A stretch of DNA of 64,000 bases from Haliotispira sp965263485 (GTDB lineage: Bacteria; Spirochaetota; Spirochaetia; SP-2023). Shown here piece by piece: positions 7,263 to 15,604 of the stretch (its first letter is position 1; each line of letters starts with the position of its first letter). The notes below the pieces were generated by a model that ran no database searches, was not told the origin of the DNA, and saw nothing but the letters and a program-made list of their open reading frames with translations. The position numbers and the translations under genes are program-made. Where the stretch lies: assembly GCA_965263485.1 (NCBI GenBank), contig CBDHHO010000004.1, positions 496,001-560,000 on the forward strand, given 5' to 3'.

Positions 7263-8711
7263 ATGAAGAACCATTTCGGATTTTTGGAACATCACCGTCA
7301 GGGTTTTCGCTACCGGTCAGTAGAGCAGCGCATCCGGGACTTTGACGAAGTAGCCCGGATGAACGAGCCCGAGACCGTCTCGGTGCAGGCTCAGCGCTGC
7401 ATGGACTGTGGCATCCCGTACTGCCATAGCATTGGCTGCCCCCTGAAAAATCTGATTCCCGAGTGGAACGACCTCGTAGGTAAAGGGAACTGGCGCGAAG
7501 CCTACGAGCGGCTCGATCTGACTTCCAATCTCTCTGAGTTCACCGGGCGCATCTGCCCCGCACCCTGCGAGTCGTCCTGTACTCTGGCCATCAACGATGC
7601 GCCAGTCAGCATCCGGCAGATTGAGCTGGCCATTGTCGAGCGAGCCTGGCAGGAGGGCTGGGTGGCCGAGTCTTACGAAAATATTGCTCCCTCAGGTAAA
7701 AGCGTGGTGATTGTGGGCAGTGGGCCGGCGGGCCTGGCGGCAGCCCAGGATCTGTGCCGCTTGGGCCATCGGGTCACAGTGCTGGAGAAACAGGATGCCG
7801 CCGGCGGCCTGTTGCGCTACGGCATTCCTGACTACAAGCTGCCCAAAATCGTGGTTGAACGGCGCATCGCAATGATGAAAGATGCCGGGATCGAATTCCG
7901 CACGGGCGTGGCCGTGGGCAGCGATGTGAGGCTGGAGCAGCTGCGCCGTGATTACGATGCAGTGGTCTTGGCCTGCGGTGCGGAGCACCCCAGCGACTAC
8001 ACAGTCGAAGGGAGAGGACTGAAGGGTATCCACTGGGCCATGGAATACCTGATTCAGGTCAACAAGCGTCAGAGCCGACTGCCGGTGCACGGCCGGCCCA
8101 TCGACTTGCAGGGCAAGAATGTGCTGGTCTTAGGCGCAGGCGATACCAGCAGCGACTGCATCGGCAGCGCCCGTCGCGAAGGCGCTGCGCGCATTCTCCA
8201 GGTCAGCCGCCAGCCCGAGCCGCCGCGCTGGCAGCAGGACTGCAATCCGAGTTGGCCCCTGCCACCCTCGCGCCACGACTACCTAGAAATCTCCTCAGCC
8301 CAGGAGGAATACTGTGAACGCCTGTGGCTCTGTCTCCCCACCCGCTTTCACGATGACGATGGCGATGGACAGATCGACGGAGTTACTTTTACCAGGGTGT
8401 TATGGCGCAAGGATCCACAGAAGCCCCGGCCGCAAATGGAGCTGCTGCCCGATGAAACGCTCTACGAAAAAATTGATGCGGTGCTGATCGCCATCGGGTT
8501 TGAGCACACCGAAGCCGGGCCTCTGGTCGAGCAGATGGAAGGGGCGGGCATGGACTTTGACCTTCATCACAACCCGCGCGAATCGCAGAACACCACACCC
8601 GATGTGTTTCCGGTCGGCGACATGGTGCACGGCGCATCGCTGGTGGTCAACGTAGTGGCCCAAGGCCGGGAAGTGGCCGCCCGGGTCGAGGAGTATCTGG
8701 GCACACATTGA
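7263..8711 (+). CDS. gltD: Glutamate synthase small subunit (NADPH)
   Basis: A 482-residue GltD-type flavoprotein that passes electrons from NADPH through FAD and iron-sulfur centres to glutamate synthase (GOGAT). The N-terminal cysteine cluster CMDCGIPYCHSIGCPLKN is near residue 43 and a second Cys set (ICPAPCESSC) near 96, as expected for two low-potential 4Fe-4S clusters. The FAD motif VVIVGSGPAGLAAA starts near 148 and the NADPH motif VLVLGAGDTSSDC near 287. The C-terminal DVFPVGDMVHGASLVV closes the FAD fold. Length is typical. No gltB large subunit is in the window, so it may work with a partner elsewhere or as a stand-alone oxidoreductase. It lies immediately downstream of a MITE. Confidence 0.93.
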   Translation: MKNHFGFLEHHRQGFRYRSVEQRIRDFDEVARMNEPETVSVQAQRCMDCGIPYCHSIGCPLKNLIPEWNDLVGKGNWREAYERLDLTSNLSEFTGRICPAPCESSCTLAINDAPVSIRQIELAIVERAWQEGWVAESYENIAPSGKSVVIVGSGPAGLAAAQDLCRLGHRVTVLEKQDAAGGLLRYGIPDYKLPKIVVERRIAMMKDAGIEFRTGVAVGSDVRLEQLRRDYDAVVLACGAEHPSDYTVEGRGLKGIHWAMEYLIQVNKRQSRLPVHGRPIDLQGKNVLVLGAGDTSSDCIGSARREGAARILQVSRQPEPPRWQQDCNPSWPLPPSRHDYLEISSAQEEYCERLWLCLPTRFHDDDGDGQIDGVTFTRVLWRKDPQKPRPQMELLPDETLYEKIDAVLIAIGFEHTEAGPLVEQMEGAGMDFDLHHNPRESQNTTPDVFPVGDMVHGASLVVNVVAQGREVAARVEEYLGTH

Positions 8712-8827
8712 GTTCGTGCGAAAGTCTGCCGCTCCTGTACAGCTCCTTGGCACAAGCAGTATATCTCATTACCATGGCAGCACTATTACCCGGCCCTGAA
8801 GAGAGCTGGTCCTCTCAGGAGAACTTT

Positions 8828-10882
8828 ATGAGCAACTGTGACCTTTCGCGCAAAGCAGCGAACAATATCCGCATCCTCAGTGCGGCAATGGTGGAGAAGG
8901 CCAAGTCCGGCCACCCCGGCGGCGCCATGGGCGGCGCCGAATTCATCAATATTCTGTATTCCGAGTTCCTGCGCTTCGACCCCGACAACCTGGAGTGGCG
9001 CAACCGCGACCGCTTCTTTCTCGACCCGGGGCACATGTCGCCGATGCTTTACTCGCAGCTGGCCCTGCTCGGAGCCTTCCAGATCAGCGAGCTGGAACAG
9101 TTCCGCCAGTGGGGCAGCCCCACCCCCGGCCACCCGGAAAAAAACTCTGCCCGAGGCATCGAGAACACCTCCGGCCCGTTGGGCCAGGGCCATGTGTTTG
9201 CCCTCGGTGCAGCCATTAGCGAAAAGTTCCTGCGCAGCCGTTTCGGCTCCCAGGACGACCCTGACGCCGACTGGATGGGACACACTATCTATTCCTTTAT
9301 TTCGGATGGCGGCATTCAGGAGGAGATATCCCAGGGCGCAGGGCGCATTGCCGGGCATCTGGGGCTGGACAATCTGATACTGTTCTACGACTCCAACGAC
9401 ATTCAGCTTTCCTCCGCCACCAGTGTCGTCAGCAGCGAAGACACCGCGGCCAAGTACCGGGCCTGGGACTGGAACGTCATCGAAATCCAGGGGCATGAGC
9501 CTGAGCAGATCCGGAAAGCTCTGCGCGATGCACAGGCCGAGAACCGGCGCCCCAGCATCATCATCGGCAAGACCATCATGGGGCAGGGGGCCCGCGATTC
9601 TGAGAACAATCCGTTTGAGGGGCGCCACAGCATCCATGGCCAGCCCCTCTCCAAGGCCGGAGCATCGCTGGAAAAGACCATTGAGAATCTGGGCGGCGAC
9701 CCGGCCCGGCCTTTCCATATCTTTGCGGACGTGCGGGACTACTACGCCGAAGTGCTGGAGCAGAAGCGCGAGGCCGTGCGCAAGGCACAGCAGCGCGAAC
9801 AGGACTGGCGCAAGGCCAACGCCGCACTGGCTGCCAAGTGGGATCTGTTTTTTGAGCGCAAGCTGCCCGATGATCTGGACTTCGCCCAAATTCCGCTCAA
9901 GGAAAATGTGGCCACCCGCGTTGCTTCAGGCAGCGTACTGGGTGAGCTGGCCGGGAAGCTTGAGAACCTGATCGTAGCCTCCGCCGACCTGTCGGACAGC
10001 GATAAGACCGACGGTTTTCTGAAAAATTCCAAGGCCTTTCGCAGGGGCGACTTCTCCGGAGCTTTTCTGCAGGCCGGGGTTTCCGAACTGACAATGGCCG
10101 CCATTGCCGCCGGTATGGCGCTGCACGGCGGCGTGATCCCGGCCTGCGGCACCTTCTTTGTCTTCTCCGATTATATCAAGCCGGTGCTGCGCACTGCGGC
10201 CATGATGGAGCTCCAGGTGATCTTCATCTGGACCCACGATGCCTTTCGCGTCGGTGAAGACGGACCAACCCACCAGCCGGTCGAACATGAGGCCCAGCTG
10301 CGTCTAATGGAACATCTGCAAAACCATCATCACCGGAACTCGACCTTGGTGCTGCGCCCAGCAGATGCTCACGAGGCCGCAGTAGCTTGGAAGATGGCTC
10401 TGGAAAACCGCGACACGCCTACGGCCTTGGTGCTCTCGCGTCAGGACATCCAGAGCCTGCCCGCCGCTGCCAACCGCTACCAAGAAGCGCTGGCCGCGGG
10501 CAAAGGCGCCTATGTAGTGCTTGAGGAAGCCAGCCCCGATGTGCTGCTGCTGGCCTCCGGCTCTGAAGTCGCCACTTTGGTGGCAGGGGCCAGACTGCTC
10601 GCCGAGGAAGGCATCAGGGCCCAAGTGGTCTCGGTACCCTCGGAAGGCTTATTTCGCATGCAGAGCAAGGACTACCAAGAGAGTGTGCTGCCTCGGGGAG
10701 TCAAACGCTTTGGCCTAACGGCCGGGCTGCCGGTAACCCTGCAGAGCTTGGTCGGCGAGAACGGCTCGGTCTGGGGACTGGCCAGTTTTGGCTTCTCGGC
10801 CCCTGCGGGAGTGCTGGACAAAAAACTGGGTTACACGGGGCAGAACGTCAAAGAGCAGGTCAGGAAGCTGCTGGGGAAATAA
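8828..10882 (+). CDS. tkt: Transketolase
   Basis: A thiamine-diphosphate enzyme of the pentose phosphate pathway that transfers two-carbon units between sugar phosphates; 684 residues from the chosen start. The N-terminal domain shows SGHPGGAMGGAEF and the ThDP/metal segment FISDGGIQEEISQ near residue 158, with the later DSNDIQLSS. The central pyrimidine-binding domain has TWTHDAFRVGEDGPTHQPVEH. The ATG at 8828 has AGGAGA 7 bp upstream; the open frame extends 120 bp further but without a good ribosome-binding site. It follows gltD by about 115 bp on the same strand and is closed by a strong hairpin at 10901-10942. Conserved Gly-Asp-Gly reads Ser-Asp-Gly here, as in some relatives. Confidence 0.93.
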   Translation: MSNCDLSRKAANNIRILSAAMVEKAKSGHPGGAMGGAEFINILYSEFLRFDPDNLEWRNRDRFFLDPGHMSPMLYSQLALLGAFQISELEQFRQWGSPTPGHPEKNSARGIENTSGPLGQGHVFALGAAISEKFLRSRFGSQDDPDADWMGHTIYSFISDGGIQEEISQGAGRIAGHLGLDNLILFYDSNDIQLSSATSVVSSEDTAAKYRAWDWNVIEIQGHEPEQIRKALRDAQAENRRPSIIIGKTIMGQGARDSENNPFEGRHSIHGQPLSKAGASLEKTIENLGGDPARPFHIFADVRDYYAEVLEQKREAVRKAQQREQDWRKANAALAAKWDLFFERKLPDDLDFAQIPLKENVATRVASGSVLGELAGKLENLIVASADLSDSDKTDGFLKNSKAFRRGDFSGAFLQAGVSELTMAAIAAGMALHGGVIPACGTFFVFSDYIKPVLRTAAMMELQVIFIWTHDAFRVGEDGPTHQPVEHEAQLRLMEHLQNHHHRNSTLVLRPADAHEAAVAWKMALENRDTPTALVLSRQDIQSLPAAANRYQEALAAGKGAYVVLEEASPDVLLLASGSEVATLVAGARLLAEEGIRAQVVSVPSEGLFRMQSKDYQESVLPRGVKRFGLTAGLPVTLQSLVGENGSVWGLASFGFSAPAGVLDKKLGYTGQNVKEQVRKLLGK

Positions 10883-10900
10883 GGGCACAGCCTCTGCCAA

Positions 10901-10942
10901 AAAGGGCCTCCATACCATACGCGTATGACATGGAGGCCCTTT
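10901..10942. terminator. Bidirectional hairpin terminator between tkt and hsp20
   Basis: AAAGGGCCTCCAT at 10901-10913 pairs perfectly with ATGGAGGCCCTTT at 10930-10942 (13 bp, GC-rich). The 16-nt loop itself contains the palindrome CATACGCGTATG. It lies between two convergent genes and has A/T at both ends, so it can serve both strands. Confidence 0.85.
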
Positions 10943-10959
10943 CCGGAAATGGAGCAAGC

Positions 10960-11394
10960 CTACTCCACCATAATGCTCTTGCGGACCGGCTCTTTTTTGG
11001 CGATGCGAATCCTCAGGATGCCGTCTTCCAGACGGGCCTCGATACTCTCGTGAGAGAGGCCCTTGCCCAGATGGAAACGGCGACTCAGACCGGTGGTTTC
11101 CAGCTCGGCTTCGCGATGCAGGTAGCGCGGCTCCTGGCTCTGTTCGTTGCTTTGCGCTTCGGAATCAGCCTGTGGAGGGCGCACCCGAACGCTCAGATAG
11201 TCGCCCGGCGCATCCTGCTCCACGTTGATTTCCAGCTCATCGCGTTTGACTCCGGGGACTGCCATTTCGATGACAAAGTCATTGTCTTCTTCGCGGATAT
11301 TACCGGGCAACTGCCGGTAATATCCGCGCGGGTGCCCCTCATTAAGCTGAACAGGGCGGAAAAAACTGCGGGGAAAAGTAAGAGGGTAGAACAT
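10960..11394 (-). CDS. Hsp20/alpha-crystallin small heat-shock protein
   Basis: A 144-residue ATP-independent holdase chaperone. The alpha-crystallin domain occupies about residues 35-135: it begins with EEDNDFVIEMAVPGVKRDELEINVE and ends with HESIEARLEDGILRIRIAKKE, which contains the family A-x-L-x-x-G-I-L motif. A short C-terminal tail carries VRKSIMVE, where the usual IxI/V anchoring motif would be. AGGAGGT lies just upstream of the ATG. It is monocistronic and convergent with transketolase. Between residues 64 and 80 there is a Gln/Ser/Glu-rich insertion, long for a bacterial Hsp20 loop. Confidence 0.93.
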   Translation of the reverse strand: MFYPLTFPRSFFRPVQLNEGHPRGYYRQLPGNIREEDNDFVIEMAVPGVKRDELEINVEQDAPGDYLSVRVRPPQADSEAQSNEQSQEPRYLHREAELETTGLSRRFHLGKGLSHESIEARLEDGILRIRIAKKEPVRKSIMVE

Positions 11395-11724
11395 GATGAC
11401 CTCCTATGTCTTTCAGGTTCAAAATCTCGGCCGATTCCATCGGCCTGCAATACATAAAAGCAAAAACTATACCTAATATTTACAAAAAAACAGAATTACA
11501 AGACTCCTTATACAAAGTATGGCTACAGTATCTTCAAAGTTCTGAGTGCGCTCTCGATTTATATATGAGTCTGTTTGACCCAAACTCGGGCCGCGCTCTG
11601 CCGGACCGTGTCTTACTCGCTTGCCACAAGCCATAAACCAGAAACATTGTGTCAAAATGGGGCAATGTGACAACTTGATTTTATTCCCCGGCCTTGTATC
11701 CTGACGAAAACGAATGGAAGCAAT
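11395..11724. promoter_or_regulatory. Intergenic region with a possible pyrG promoter
   Basis: 330 bp between the divergent hsp20 and pyrG genes. A candidate sigma-70 promoter for pyrG is TTGATT (11675-11680), 16 bp, TATCCT (11697-11702), about 22 bp before the ATG. I see no CIRCE-like inverted repeat (TTAGCACTC-N9) for heat-shock control and no RNA gene. The promoter is a weak match. Confidence 0.35.
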
Positions 11725-13341
11725 ATGGCAGAAAAATTTATCTTCGTAACGGGCGGAGTCTGCTCCAGTTTGGGCAAAGGCATCGCCGCAGCGTCTATCG
11801 GGACGCTGCTCGAAGGCCACGGCTATCAGGTTTCGATGATAAAAATTGACCCCTATATTAATGTTGATGCCGGTACTATGAGCCCGTTTCAACATGGTGA
11901 AGTCTTTGTCACTGATGATGGGGCCGAAACCGACCTGGATCTGGGCAATTATTCGCGCTTTACCAACGCCCGGCTCAGCGGCCACAACTCCATTACCACG
12001 GGCCAGATCTACCAAGCTGTGATTCAAAAAGAGCGCAAGGGGGAATACCTGGGCAAGTGCGTTCAGGTCATCCCCCACATCACCGATGAGATCCGCCAGC
12101 GCATCTACCGCGCCAGCCAGGAAGCCGAAATCGCCATTGTCGAAGTGGGGGGTACGGTCGGCGACATTGAGTCGATTCCCTTCCTCGAAGGCTGCCGCCA
12201 GATTATATTGCAAAAGGGCCACGCCAACGCCATGACCGTGCACCTGACCTTGGTGCCCGAAGTCGGCGGAGAGCTGAAGACCAAACTGACCCAGCACGCC
12301 GTCAAGGAGAGCCTGGCCATCGGTTTGCAGCCGGACATCCTGCTGTGTCGCTGCCCCGCTCCGCTGGATGCCGGCACCAAGCGCAAGATCGCCCATTTCA
12401 CCAACATCTACGAGGAAGCGGTAATCTCTGCACACAACGAAACGAGCCACATCTACCGCATTCCGCTCAATTACCAGGCTGAGAAACTCGACCGCTTGGT
12501 ACTGGATCACTTGAACTTGGAGCAGACACCGCTCGACCTGAGCGGCTGGGAGGAGCTGGACCGCAATTATCACCAGACCACAACCACCCTCAAAATTGCG
12601 GTGGTCGGTAAGTACATCGATTTGCCCGACACCTACAAGTCTATTGATGAGGCCTTGGTTCACGCCGGATTCAACGAGAAGCTGCGCATTGAAATCTGCA
12701 AAATTGATGCAGAAGAATTGGAAAAAAACGATGCCGATCTGGGCCTGCGCTTTGCCGCCCTCGCGGGCATCCTGCTACCGGGCGGCTTTGGCAACCGCGG
12801 CATCGAGGGCATGATCCGGGCCGTGCGCTATGCCCGCGAGGGCGGCGTGCCATTTCTGGGCATCTGCTTGGGCATGCAGGTGATGGTGATCGAGTTTGCC
12901 CGCCACGTGCTGGGACTCACAGAAGCCCACAGCACCGAATTTGCCGAAAACTGCCCCGAACCGGTGGTCAGCCTGCTCGAAGAACAGGGGCGAGTCGATA
13001 TTATGGGCGGCTCGATGCGCCTCGGTCTTTCGACCATGGAGCTCCGGGCGGGCAGCCGTTTTGCCCGCGCTTACGGCTATACTGCGGGAACGGGCGAGGC
13101 CCGGGAAGTGCATCGCCACCGCTACGAAGTCAACAATCATTACCTGGAGCAACTGGAGGCTGCCGGACTGGCCATTACGGCCCGTCATCCGACCCAGAAT
13201 CTGGTGGAGGGCTGCGAGTGGCAGCAGCATCCATTTGGACTGGGCACCCAAGCCCATCCGGAATTCCACTCCCGGCCTGTGGGCGGGCACCGGTTGTTCC
13301 GCGCCTTTATTCAGGCTAGCGCAGCGGCTGGCAGGTCTTGA
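11725..13341 (+). CDS. pyrG: CTP synthase
   Basis: A 538-residue enzyme that aminates UTP to CTP using glutamine and ATP, the last step of pyrimidine nucleotide synthesis. The synthetase domain starts at once with KFIFVTGGVCSSLGKGI and contains the ligand-binding KIDPYINVDAGTMSP and GEVFVTDDGAETDLDLGNY. The C-terminal glutaminase domain has the nucleophile Cys in FLGICLGMQ (about residue 380) and the His-Pro-Glu of AQAHPEFHSRP-like GTQAHPEF near 508. Length is normal. It is followed by convergent truA with only 48 bp between, without an obvious terminator. Confidence 0.96.
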   Translation: MAEKFIFVTGGVCSSLGKGIAAASIGTLLEGHGYQVSMIKIDPYINVDAGTMSPFQHGEVFVTDDGAETDLDLGNYSRFTNARLSGHNSITTGQIYQAVIQKERKGEYLGKCVQVIPHITDEIRQRIYRASQEAEIAIVEVGGTVGDIESIPFLEGCRQIILQKGHANAMTVHLTLVPEVGGELKTKLTQHAVKESLAIGLQPDILLCRCPAPLDAGTKRKIAHFTNIYEEAVISAHNETSHIYRIPLNYQAEKLDRLVLDHLNLEQTPLDLSGWEELDRNYHQTTTTLKIAVVGKYIDLPDTYKSIDEALVHAGFNEKLRIEICKIDAEELEKNDADLGLRFAALAGILLPGGFGNRGIEGMIRAVRYAREGGVPFLGICLGMQVMVIEFARHVLGLTEAHSTEFAENCPEPVVSLLEEQGRVDIMGGSMRLGLSTMELRAGSRFARAYGYTAGTGEAREVHRHRYEVNNHYLEQLEAAGLAITARHPTQNLVEGCEWQQHPFGLGTQAHPEFHSRPVGGHRLFRAFIQASAAAGRS

Positions 13342-13389
13342 AAGCAGGCTCTGGAAATACACTGTTGCGTGGCAGAATCGGGGCTTCCC

Positions 13390-14277
13390 TTACAACTGCC
13401 ATTGCCAGGGCCGACCATCGGGCCCGGGATAAAGCACCTGGCTCAGGCTCAGGCCATGGGCGGGTGCTTTGAAGCCGGTGTGGCCACCGATCAAGTCCTC
13501 TCCAGCTAGGCGCCGGGCCAACTGCTCGCGCAGTGCGTGGCGCTGCGCGTAAACTTCTGCATGCAAATTACGCCAAAGACCAGCTGACACTGTCTGCTCT
13601 TCCAGCTGCTGGTAGTAGTGCCGATACAGGCCCACTGCCGTACCTATGATGCTGCGCACCATGTGCCACAAAAAGGCATTGCCCACAATGCGCAGCAAGA
13701 GGTAAGGCCCCTCACAGTAAAAAGACGCCGCATAGAGGCGGCGTACCTTGCTGCGGGCTTGGTCGCCCGCCACGGTGAAGGCACTGAAGTCGTGTTCGCC
13801 CAGCAGCGGCGAGAGCATGCAGTTCAATACTGCCAGGTCAAGCTCCGGGGTGCGCACATACCAAGCCTGTTGCCGCTGCTCGGGAGTACAGCCCGGCCCC
13901 TGCACAATGCGGTAGTGATAGACCCGGGCCCGGGCACTGTGACGGGCGTGAAAATCGGGAGGGACCTGCCAGCTTTGCAGAATCCGTATGTCTTTGGACA
14001 AGCGGGAGTTCAGGGCTTCGCGGAACCTGCCGGCCGGAAGGCTTTCGGCCCGGATATCGCTGTGGAAGTTAGCGACCTGCCCGGTGGCGTGCACACCGGC
14101 ATCCGTGCGCCCGGCCGCATACAGAACTACCTCATGCTTGTGCATCTTGTACAGGGCCTGGCGCAGCTCGGCTTCGACTGTCCGCTCCCGAGGCTGGCAT
14201 TGCCAGCCGGCAAAACACTGCCCTTGATAGGCAATCCGCAAAGCGATATTGCGCAAAATCGTATTCTTCACTCCCAA
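13390..14277 (-). CDS. truA: tRNA pseudouridine(38-40) synthase
   Basis: Converts uridines 38-40 in the anticodon stem-loop to pseudouridine. The catalytic Asp lies in YAAGRTDAGVHATGQVANF. ALRIAYQGQCFAGWQ at the start and FLWHMVRSIIGTAVGLY in the C-terminal half are also diagnostic. The frame is open upstream to 14340 but that would overlap the DUF2225 gene by 53 bp. I prefer a TTG at 14277, with GAGGG about 7 bp upstream and 10 bp after the DUF2225 stop; a GTG at 14271 is also possible. It forms an operon with DUF2225. At 295 residues it is slightly long. Confidence 0.92.
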   Translation of the reverse strand: MGVKNTILRNIALRIAYQGQCFAGWQCQPRERTVEAELRQALYKMHKHEVVLYAAGRTDAGVHATGQVANFHSDIRAESLPAGRFREALNSRLSKDIRILQSWQVPPDFHARHSARARVYHYRIVQGPGCTPEQRQQAWYVRTPELDLAVLNCMLSPLLGEHDFSAFTVAGDQARSKVRRLYAASFYCEGPYLLLRIVGNAFLWHMVRSIIGTAVGLYRHYYQQLEEQTVSAGLWRNLHAEVYAQRHALREQLARRLAGEDLIGGHTGFKAPAHGLSLSQVLYPGPDGRPWQWQL

Positions 14278-14287
14278 AGGCAGACCC

Positions 14288-15172
14288 TCAGGCCCCGGAG
14301 AGCACCTTGATCTCTTTTTTGATCTGAGAATATAAATCACGGCTGTGGTTCAGGATCACCGTCGGCTTGCTCTGTGAAGCGCGCCCGATGCCGACCAGAC
14401 GGGCGATCATCACCTTGGCTTCCTGCAGGCGCTTGATACGCAGACCCATGTCGCTGCGCTGACCGTACTTGAAGTGCAGCATTCCGGCCAGGTAGACCGC
14501 CCCGTCCAGGCCAAAATTGTGATCAACGTCCGGGCCGTAATTGATGATGGCTTTGTTGGTCAGCCCCTGCTCGGCAGTGTCGTTCAATTCAATGGCCCGG
14601 CTGTAAAAGTACGCGGCTTTGCGGTAGAGTATGCGCGCCAGATAATCGTAATTATCCAGAGGACTTTCGCTGTGCAGGTGCACCGCCAGCCAAGCCGCCC
14701 GAATCGCACAGATCCCCTGCTTCAGGGCCGGGGCCAGCGTGTGAGAGAAGTGCTCATAGCAGTAAACGCCCAAGATATAGGCGGCGATGCCCTCTTGCAA
14801 ACGGCGGTGTCCCGAAAAATCAATATCCCCGAAAACCTGCTCAACCATTTCTTTGCGTATCTGCAGTGCGGCCTTGTTTTTCAAGTTTTGCAAGGTCTCC
14901 CATTTGGGTTTGGCAAAATCCTCACGAAAAGCACTGTAGTAACAGTTGGGGCAGGTCCAAATGGCATAGAGCAGCGGATACACCGGGCCATATTTTTCTG
15001 TGCTGCGAAACAGGCGATGCAGCTCATCGGTCAGAATTTCGGCATTCAGGCGGCCGCCGCCGGTAAGCAGTTCTTCCCGCCGAAAAACCTGAGCACAGAC
15101 CGGACACTTGTGTTTCTGACTGTTAAAAAAAGATATCTGCCTAGACTGCTCTTTACGTTCACGCTTGTTCAT
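14288..15172 (-). CDS. DUF2225 zinc-ribbon protein
   Basis: A 294-residue cytoplasmic protein with two CxxC pairs near its N-terminus, CPVCAQVF (about residue 23) and CPNCYYSAF (about residue 76), that would bind one zinc. The helical remainder (QRSDMGLRIKRLQEAKVMIARLVGIG) fits the TPR-like body of the DUF2225 family, which is widespread in spirochaetes and Firmicutes and has no established function. GAGGAGGAGA precedes the ATG. It lies directly upstream of truA, probably in the same transcript. The family call rests on the Cys spacing and overall layout. Confidence 0.75.
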   Translation of the reverse strand: MNKRERKEQSRQISFFNSQKHKCPVCAQVFRREELLTGGGRLNAEILTDELHRLFRSTEKYGPVYPLLYAIWTCPNCYYSAFREDFAKPKWETLQNLKNKAALQIRKEMVEQVFGDIDFSGHRRLQEGIAAYILGVYCYEHFSHTLAPALKQGICAIRAAWLAVHLHSESPLDNYDYLARILYRKAAYFYSRAIELNDTAEQGLTNKAIINYGPDVDHNFGLDGAVYLAGMLHFKYGQRSDMGLRIKRLQEAKVMIARLVGIGRASQSKPTVILNHSRDLYSQIKKEIKVLSGA

Positions 15173-15324
15173 AGTCTCCTCCTCACTTCCCGCCTGGACT
15201 CCGGCCTCTATCAGCAGCCGTGATCAAATGGCGAAAGGCAAGCTCTAAGCCCTCAAAATTGGCTTTCGATGCCAGGTGCAAGATTTTTTTGCGGAGAGAG
15301 GAGCCATATTTTCAGTATAATAAA
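15173..15324. other. Gap with degenerate repeat ends
   Basis: No gene. A weak repeat-like start (CCCTCAAAATTGGC, near 15251) is followed by GATGCCAGGTGCAAG, similar to the type A left arm, and ends where a complete type B MITE begins. Confidence 0.4.
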
Positions 15325-15489
15325 GGGGACCTCTAAAAATTCGCTTTTGTCTTCTTGCGAAGCTATTTTGGACGACAGCGAGGAAGTGAAGCCGAAGAAT
15401 ACTTTGTTGTATTGTAAGGCTTTACTGACGAAGCTGTTCGTTTCAAAAGAGCGAGCAAGAGCGCAGAATGGAATTTTTAGAGGTCCCCC
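15325..15489 (+). repeat. MITE type B, complete copy
   Basis: 165 bp between GGGGACCTCTAAAAATTC and GAATTTTTAGAGGTCCCC, flanked by TAAA on the left and (after one extra C) TAAA on the right. The core AATAC-TTTGTT-GTATT hairpin at 15398-15413 is the same as in type A but with a changed base pair. Outer arms differ from type A and are complementary to each other. A second unpaired right end (AATTTTTAGAGGTGCCC) follows at 15579-15596, just before the DUF4340 stop codon. Confidence 0.85.
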
Positions 15490-15604
15490 TAAAGATTTAT
15501 TTCCGTGGCAGAGAGCTTCCGCAGCAAAGCCTGAGAAGGCGAAATCTCTGGGAATAAGCTTGTGTGCCCATCAAAAGCCAATTTTTAGAGGTGCCCTATA
15601 GTTG

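Noticed and set aside
8786..9889. Open frame of 367 codons opposite transketolase
   Set aside because: Shadow of tkt; no start signal or domain.
10961..11457. Plus-strand frame over hsp20
   Set aside because: Antisense to a clear alpha-crystallin gene.
11473..12663. Open frame of 396 codons on the minus strand
   Set aside because: Antisense to pyrG, whose motifs are unmistakable. Long antisense frames are common here because of GC-rich third positions.
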